A stretch of DNA of 64,000 bases. Origin: Rhodoblastus acidophilus. Its GTDB lineage: Bacteria; Pseudomonadota; Alphaproteobacteria; Rhizobiales; Beijerinckiaceae. A program made the position numbers and the translations under genes. Every line of letters begins with the position of its first letter. Position 1 is the stretch's first letter. The notes beneath the pieces were generated by a model, which was not told the DNA's origin, did not search any database, and saw only the letters and a list, made by a program, of their open reading frames with translations. The DNA lies in the NCBI RefSeq assembly GCF_009720655.1, contig NZ_WNKS01000009.1:62001-126000 (forward strand), read 5' to 3'. Shown here in pieces: positions 58,830 through 64,000 of the stretch.

Positions 58830-61730
58830 GGCCTATCCCCGCGTGTGCGGGGGAACCGGCAATAGCCGCGCCCGGTGATCCGGTTCAGGGGGCCTATCCC
58901 CGCGTGTGCGGGGGAACCTCCGAATTGGTCTCGGCCCTGCCGCGCGCCTCGGGCCTACCCCCGCGTGTGCGGGGGAACCACTGCTCATTCCTGCCGGAGG
59001 GTATGTCGTAGGGGCCTATCCCCGCGTGTGCGGGGGAACCACAAGCAGCCGATCATGGAAATCGCGCGCATGGGGCCTATCCCCGCGTGTGCGGGGGAAC
59101 CGCTTCAAGACATAGGTCGCCATCCGCCGTCGTGGGCCTATCCCCGCGTGTGCGGGGGAACCCCATATCCGTATCCGTCAATTGTCCCCTTCCAGGGCCT
59201 ATCCCCGCGTGTGCGGGGGAACCTTTCGGTTCGCGGCCGACGCGCTGTTTTTCGAGGGCCTATCCCCGCGTGTGCGGGGGAACCATGGATCGCGGCTTGA
59301 TCGACGGTCGGCGCGTGGGCCTATCCCCGCGTGTGCGGGGGAACCATGACGAACTCGCCCCTCTCCAGCCCCTTGGCGGGCCTATCCCCGCGTGTGCGGG
59401 GGAACCGCCTGCGCCGACCGCGCCAATCAATTCGACAAGGGCCTATCCCCGCGTGTGCGGGGGAACCCGCCTTCCCATTTGGCGTGAAGGACTTTGTAAA
59501 GGCCTATCCCCGCGTGTGCGGGGGAACCCGGGGTCGTATTGGCGCCAGCATTCGCAGGCGGGGCCTATCCCCGCGTGTGCGGGGGAACCACCTCGTCGCA
59601 TCCCGCCGTCGCGACGGTCGGGGGCCTATCCCCGCGTGTGCGGGGGAACCGTTCCAGATCGGCGCCCAGTCCGCGCCGTCCTGGGCCTATCCCCGCGTGT
59701 GCGGGGGAACCGCATCCCTGAGCGCGAGTGGATGATGCGGATCGGGCCTATCCCCGCGTGTGCGGGGGAACCACATGATCCACGCCGTTAAGGGAGGCGC
59801 GAAGGGGCCTATCCCCGCGTGTGCGGGGGAACCTCGGCGCGCTGCCCAATATGACGACCGATGTCGGGCCTATCCCCGCGTGTGCGGGGGAACCGAAGTC
59901 GCCGAAGCCGCGCAGGTTGGCGTCGAGGGCCTATCCCCGCGTGTGCGGGGGAACCACGCGACACAGCGCGCAAATCAGCGTAAGTGAGGGCCTATCCCCG
60001 CGTGTGCGGGGGAACCAAATCGCCGCCCTCGATGCCGGCGCTGATGCCGGGCCTATCCCCGCGTGTGCGGGGGAACCGCAGCTCGCCGCCGCCGCCGCGC
60101 AGGCCGCCGCCGCCAGGGCCTATCCCCGCGTGTGCGGGGGAACCGATCTGCTGCTCGACGTCGGCGAAGTCTACCCGGGCCTATCCCCGCGTGTGCGGGG
60201 GAACCCCGAACATGAGCGTGTCGGAAATCCAGGAGCTGGGCCTATCCCCGCGTGTGCGGGGGAACCTGGCGCCGACAATCATCTCGATCGTCAGCAATGG
60301 GCCTATCCCCGCGTGTGCGGGGGAACCGCGATTTGAGATGGCGTGCCAGAGTCGACGTAGGGCCTATCCCCGCGTGTGCGGGGGAACCGGCACGACCAGA
60401 GCGATCCAAAACGCATGGAAAGGCCTATCCCCGCGTGTGCGGGGGAACCTGATGAGCTTCTCGTCGCAGGTCGAGTCCTGGGGGCCTATCCCCGCGTGTG
60501 CGGGGGAACCGCTTATGCAGCGCGCAAGATTTTCGCGGGAAAAGGCCTATCCCCGCGTGTGCGGGGGAACCCCAGGTCTATGTGCTGACGCTGGACAATG
60601 GCCGGGCCTATCCCCGCGTGTGCGGGGGAACCTCAGTTCCGCGCGCGCCTCCGGCGTGAGCGGGGGGCCTATCCCCGCGTGTGCGGGGGAACCCCCGGAA
60701 ACTGGAACGTCACTGGATCATGTGGGGGCCTATCCCCGCGTGTGCGGGGGAACCACCTCTTCAGTTTCAGCGACATTGACGACGCGGGGCCTATCCCCGC
60801 GTGTGCGGGGGAACCTTGAACCACTCGCCGGCCTTTTTGCCGCGCTTGGGCCTATCCCCGCGTGTGCGGGGGAACCCCCAAGGTCCTCGCCAACCGCACC
60901 TACCGCCGGGGCCTATCCCCGCGTGTGCGGGGGAACCCACGACTGGACGATCAAGCACAAGAGCACGGCGGGCCTATCCCCGCGTGTGCGGGGGAACCGC
61001 GATCTGGTCCGGCTCTATGGACGTGATGACGGGCCTATCCCCGCGTGTGCGGGGGAACCATTCCCCGAGGCGACCGGAGCCGGCGTCAGAAAGGCCTATC
61101 CCCGCGTGTGCGGGGGAACCGGATGGTCCCCACCCAGGCGAGATGCTCGATCCGGCCTATCCCCGCGTGTGCGGGGGAACCCGAGTCCGCCCGATCCAGG
61201 CCATGGCCAATCGGGGCCTATCCCCGCGTGTGCGGGGGAACCACATCGTCTTGATGCGCGACGACGTAGCGGCCGGGCCTATCCCCGCGTGTGCGGGGGA
61301 ACCGAGCACAGCGCCGCCGCCATCGCTTCCGCCATGGGCCTATCCCCGCGTGTGCGGGGGAACCATCAGCACCGTGAAAGCCGGGATGAGCGTCGCGGGC
61401 CTATCCCCGCGTGTGCGGGGGAACCCTGACGACCGCACAGCGCTGCGGGCGATCATCAGGCCTATCCCCGCGTGTGCGGGGGAACCCCGGTCATCTGCCG
61501 GATGAGCCTCTGCACACCGGGCCTATCCCCGCGTGTGCGGGGGAACCCGCAATCTCGTGATCGGTCATGCGGTCGTAATGGGCCTATCCCCGCGTGTGCG
61601 GGGGAACCAGCTGATGCCGCCCGCCGCGCCGTTGGCCCCGGGGCCTATCCCCGCGTGTGCGGGGGAACCCGTCGTGGCCGGAGATTTTTGCCATTGTGCC
61701 AAGGCCTATCCCCGCGTGTGCGGGGGAACC
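58830..61730 (-). CRISPR. type I-E CRISPR array, 48 repeats and 47 spacers
   Basis: 28-nt core repeats, plus strand GGCCTATCCCCGCG...GGGGGAACC, occur every 61 nt. The transcribed strand is minus: GGTTCCCCCGCAC..GCGGGGATAGGCC, with the I-E hairpin CCCCGC-ACAC-GCGGGG and a 3' handle like ATAAACCG. Spacers are 33 nt (32 plus a variable final repeat base), except the 39-nt one at 60078-60116. Repeat 3 (58952) has T to C at position 7, consistent with degeneration at the leader-distal end. The leader should lie at the 61.7-kb side, next to cas2. Confidence 0.97.
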
Positions 61731-61786
61731 TCTGGCTGTGAAGCCATTGATTTGCATATAAACCATTTCAAACAGCGAGCCAATAT
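61731..61786 (-). promoter_or_regulatory. candidate CRISPR leader
   Basis: 56-nt AT-rich stretch between the last repeat and cas2 (ATTTGCATATAAACCATTTC on the plus strand). The direction of the repeats and the position next to cas1-cas2 make it the leader end, though it is short and may extend into the cas2 gene end. Confidence 0.55.
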
Positions 61787-62098
61787 TCAGCCGGCGTTCG
61801 GCGAAAGCGGACGGCGCACCAGAAGCATGGCGTCGTGCGCAACAATGTCTTTTGCCGGCTCACCGAGGGTCGCCAAGCCAAGGCCGCCGTTCGCCGCGCT
61901 CTCCGCCCAAGTCATGACGATCGCGCCGCGCCGCAGCGTTGCGTGCCAATCCGACAGCACCGCCCAGATGCGCGCGCGAACGCCCGCACTCATGCGCGGT
62001 TGAGCATAGACGCCGGGCGCAAGCTCCAACATCGCCGATGCGAGAAAGCCACGATACCGTGGCTCGACGTCCCGCGTTATGACGACGACCATGGGCAT
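61787..62098 (-). CDS. cas2e: Cas2e, CRISPR adaptation protein
   Basis: 103 aa, I-E-type Cas2: starts MPMVVVITRDVEPRYRGFLA, contains GVYAQPRMSAGVRARIWAVLSDW and GAIVMTWAESAANGGLGLATLG. With Cas1 it forms the spacer-integration complex. The ATG shares one base with the cas1 stop (TGATG). It is the last cas gene before the array. Confidence 0.95.
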   Translation of the reverse strand: MPMVVVITRDVEPRYRGFLASAMLELAPGVYAQPRMSAGVRARIWAVLSDWHATLRRGAIVMTWAESAANGGLGLATLGEPAKDIVAHDAMLLVRRPLSPNAG

Positions 62099-62988
62099 CA
62101 ACCCGTCTCCTGCTCTGGAGCGGCGTCCTTTTCGACGCCGAGCAGCAATTTGATCCTGTCGATCATCGTGGGAATCACGGATTTCTGCCGCATCAGGATG
62201 GCGGCGCGCCGCCGTGTCGCGCGCTCGATCGAGCCACCGTTTTTGTCGGACTCTTTGACGGCCCCGAAAGCGATATCGAGCACAACGTCGTGGCGGTAGA
62301 GATCGGCGATGTCGAGCGGAAAGGCCTGTCCGGACTCTTCGTGGACAAAGCCGAGTTGCGGGATCGCCCCGACAGCCGCGACGGCGACGCAGGCCGCCGC
62401 CCGCATGGCCGTCGCCGCGTGGTTGATCGCCTGGTTGGGCAGATCGCCAGCGGTGGGGTTTTCGCGGTCGTAGTTGCGCCCGCGCCAGACGACGCCGTGA
62501 CGCTCGGCGGCCAGTTGATAGCTGCGTTTGATGCGGGCCCCCTCCTGTCCGCGCAAGACCTCGATGTCGCGGGTGCGGACGATTTCGCCGAAGCGGATGG
62601 CGTACATGGCGCGCGCGACCTCCATGCGGGTTTCCGGATCGGCCCATAACTTCACCTGCGCCCGCGCCACCTGCGACGAATCGGGCATCAGCGGCGGCGC
62701 CGTGTAAAACCGCACCGCCCCTTCGCCAATGGCCGCCAGGGCGCAGCCATGCCGCGCCAGCAACCGCAGCGCGTCATGTGTCACGCTCGACCCCGGTCCG
62801 AGCAGCACGATCGACACAGATTGATGCGGAATCTGGTAGGAGCCCGCCCTGAGATCGCCACCGCCGGCGGTCACGAAGCGCAGACACCCGTCCTCGACAT
62901 CGAGCCGGCCGCGATCCAACCAAACCAGCCCGTGACGGTCTGCATGGGGGATGCGCGCCTTTTCCAGTCCGAGCCGGCCGGAAAGCAT
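62098..62988 (-). CDS. cas1e: Cas1e, CRISPR integrase
   Basis: 296 aa from ATG with AGGAGAGAG upstream. Cas1 core: N-terminal beta-domain (HADRHGLVWLDRGRLDVEDGCLRF), and catalytic residues in RGQEGARIKR (Glu), AINHAATAMR (His) and FPLDIADLYR (Asp), all present. It catalyses insertion of new spacers with Cas2. It starts 8 nt after cas6e, in the operon cas5e-cas6e-cas1e-cas2e. Confidence 0.96.
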   Translation of the reverse strand: MLSGRLGLEKARIPHADRHGLVWLDRGRLDVEDGCLRFVTAGGGDLRAGSYQIPHQSVSIVLLGPGSSVTHDALRLLARHGCALAAIGEGAVRFYTAPPLMPDSSQVARAQVKLWADPETRMEVARAMYAIRFGEIVRTRDIEVLRGQEGARIKRSYQLAAERHGVVWRGRNYDRENPTAGDLPNQAINHAATAMRAAACVAVAAVGAIPQLGFVHEESGQAFPLDIADLYRHDVVLDIAFGAVKESDKNGGSIERATRRRAAILMRQKSVIPTMIDRIKLLLGVEKDAAPEQETG

Positions 62989-62996
62989 TCTCTCTC

Positions 62997-63716
62997 CTAT
63001 CGTGCTGGACGCAGCAGCAACATGCCATAGCCAAAAGCAGCGTGGCGGCCGACGCCGCTCCCAAGTCGCGTTGCGAAGGCGTCGCCATCCTGAACGGTGA
63101 GTTCGCCATGCCAGATCACGTCCGGTCCCTCGCGAGAGGTCTTGCCCCTGGTGATGGGGCGCCTCTCGAACCGGATCATGCGCGCCTCTTCCAAGTTGGC
63201 CGCCGCGCCAAGCCGCTCCGCCAGCCAGTTCCGATAGACGGTTTCGCGCTCGACCGGATTTTCGTCGGGGCGGCCATCGGGATGCAACCGCAAGGCCTCC
63301 ACCAGATAAGCGTCGATTTCCGCTCCCTTGGCGAAGACGCCCGCCGGCTTGAGCAACCTTTTCGTTGGCCGAACACGCAAGTCGAAGGCGAGACGGCGGC
63401 CTTTCCGCCATGTTTCGGGCATTGGCTTCGTGGCGAGGCCATCGAGATTGCAGACCGCGAGCGCATCCGGCATGGCGCATTCGCGCGCGGTTTGCCTGAG
63501 ACAGGCTTCATCGGCGCGCGCGTAAGCATAGAGCGTCGCGGAGGTCGCTTTTGGCGCAGGCATCATGCGAAACGGCTGCATAGCGCCTTTTCCAAAGGTT
63601 TCGGAAAGCAGGTGATGCAGCGCGACGCCTTCGTCGGCGCCAAAGCCCCGCGTCGCCGCCCATCGGCGCAGGGGACCGAGCGCGAGCGGCAGGCTGACGA
63701 GATGGAGCGCGTTCAT
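62997..63716 (-). CDS. cas6e: Cas6e (Cse3/CasE), crRNA endoribonuclease
   Basis: 239 aa, two ferredoxin-like folds of the CasE family. It starts MNALHLVSLPLALGPLRRWAA and continues ALHHLLSETFG; the C-terminus has the glycine-rich loop SGVGRHAAFGYGMLLLRP. It cleaves the pre-crRNA within each repeat hairpin. The catalytic His is not assigned with certainty. Its ATG overlaps the cas5e stop by ATGA. Confidence 0.92.
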   Translation of the reverse strand: MNALHLVSLPLALGPLRRWAATRGFGADEGVALHHLLSETFGKGAMQPFRMMPAPKATSATLYAYARADEACLRQTARECAMPDALAVCNLDGLATKPMPETWRKGRRLAFDLRVRPTKRLLKPAGVFAKGAEIDAYLVEALRLHPDGRPDENPVERETVYRNWLAERLGAAANLEEARMIRFERRPITRGKTSREGPDVIWHGELTVQDGDAFATRLGSGVGRHAAFGYGMLLLRPAR

Positions 63717-64000
63717 GCGGCAATCTCGGGCGCGAAAACGGTTCCCTCGACGATCCGGCGCGTTCCGCCATGCAGGCCGGTGCGCCAGTTGCGCAGATCG
63801 GGCAGATCGATCATGCGCCAGACATTTTCGCCTGTCTCCGGGCCTTCGCCCTGCGGCCAGAGCGCGCGCATTTTCTTTGGCGTGGCGTTTGGCTCCCCTG
63901 CAATGGCGAGCAAGGCGGTATAGGCGTCGGGCGCGGTCACCCGGCCCGGCAGCAGCATGGGCGCGGAGGGCAAACACGGCTTGCGGCCGATGAAGAGAGG
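63713..64000 (-). CDS. cas5e: Cas5e (CasD), Cascade subunit, C-terminal part
   Basis: The last 95 codons are present, cut by the window edge. They contain LFIGRKPCLPSAPMLLPGR, the conserved C-terminal FxGRK-C-P-S-P motif of Cas5e. It binds the crRNA 5' handle in Cascade. The remaining genes (cas7, cse2, cse1, cas3) would lie beyond 64000. Confidence 0.9.
   Translation of the reverse strand, partial: PLFIGRKPCLPSAPMLLPGRVTAPDAYTALLAIAGEPNATPKKMRALWPQGEGPETGENVWRMIDLPDLRNWRTGLHGGTRRIVEGTVFAPEIAA

Noticed and set aside
59087-61505. Long plus-strand frames through 59-61.5 kb encoding repeated GPIPACAGEP and AYPRVCGGT motifs
   Set aside because: They are the CRISPR array translated in three frames; the 61-nt period cycles the frame and the repeats supply the motifs.

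Overview
This window is high-GC DNA from an alphaproteobacterium, most likely a nitrogen-fixing member of the Hyphomicrobiales (Rhizobiales). The evidence is fixABC, a NifA of the oxygen-sensitive type with four spaced cysteines, a SUF operon with RpoN-type promoters, Mo-handling genes, and interspersed intergenic palindromes of a kind common in that order. The sequence alone does not fix genus or species.

Layout. 1-18,980 is a nitrogen-fixation region. It holds fixA-fixB-fixC (fixC cut by the window edge), an OafA-type acyltransferase, an LRV Fe-S protein, nifA, modD and a YqeB-like gene, an ABM-domain protein, an unrecognised protein, a Rieske protein, sufBCDS plus a SufT-like gene, a TPR protein, then divergently grxD, a thioredoxin-like ferredoxin and a molbindin. 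I read -24/-12 promoters before fixA, the YqeB-like gene, sufB, the TPR gene and grxD. Perfect NifA boxes (TGT-N10-ACA) lie before fixA and nifA. Together these genes would supply electrons (Fix), Fe-S clusters (SUF, GrxD) and molybdenum (ModD, Mop) to nitrogenase, whose structural genes lie outside. 18,996-28,051 holds gltBD (ammonia assimilation), a proline-rich exported protein, an Hsp20, a hydrolase and tRNA-Ser(GGA).

28,887-41,705 is a surface-polysaccharide cluster. It contains the CDP-dideoxyhexose genes rfbFGH, a possible Gtr-like set (polytopic protein, GtrA, GT2), two methyltransferases, a NeuB-like synthase, an acetolactate-synthase-like ThDP enzyme and a priming sugar transferase. 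42,017-48,798 holds a very large RTX metalloprotease of the serralysin type, followed by an HlyC-like lysine acyltransferase, with a LuxR-type regulator upstream. 48,901-56,646 holds pyruvate kinase, a glycerate kinase remnant, a small Cys-rich exported protein, cytochrome b561, an in-frame fusion of an AI-2E-family permease to a complete P-type ATPase, and a cupin.

56,975-64,000 looks like an acquired island. It has a tyrosine integrase, an ISL3 transposase remnant, a 48-repeat type I-E CRISPR array, and cas2-cas1-cas6e-cas5e; the array and cas genes read on the minus strand, and the remaining cas genes lie beyond the edge. The most unusual items are the permease-ATPase fusion, the serralysin/acyltransferase pair, the RpoN-controlled SUF operon, and the rfbFGH plus ThDP-enzyme cluster that may make a branched-chain sugar.
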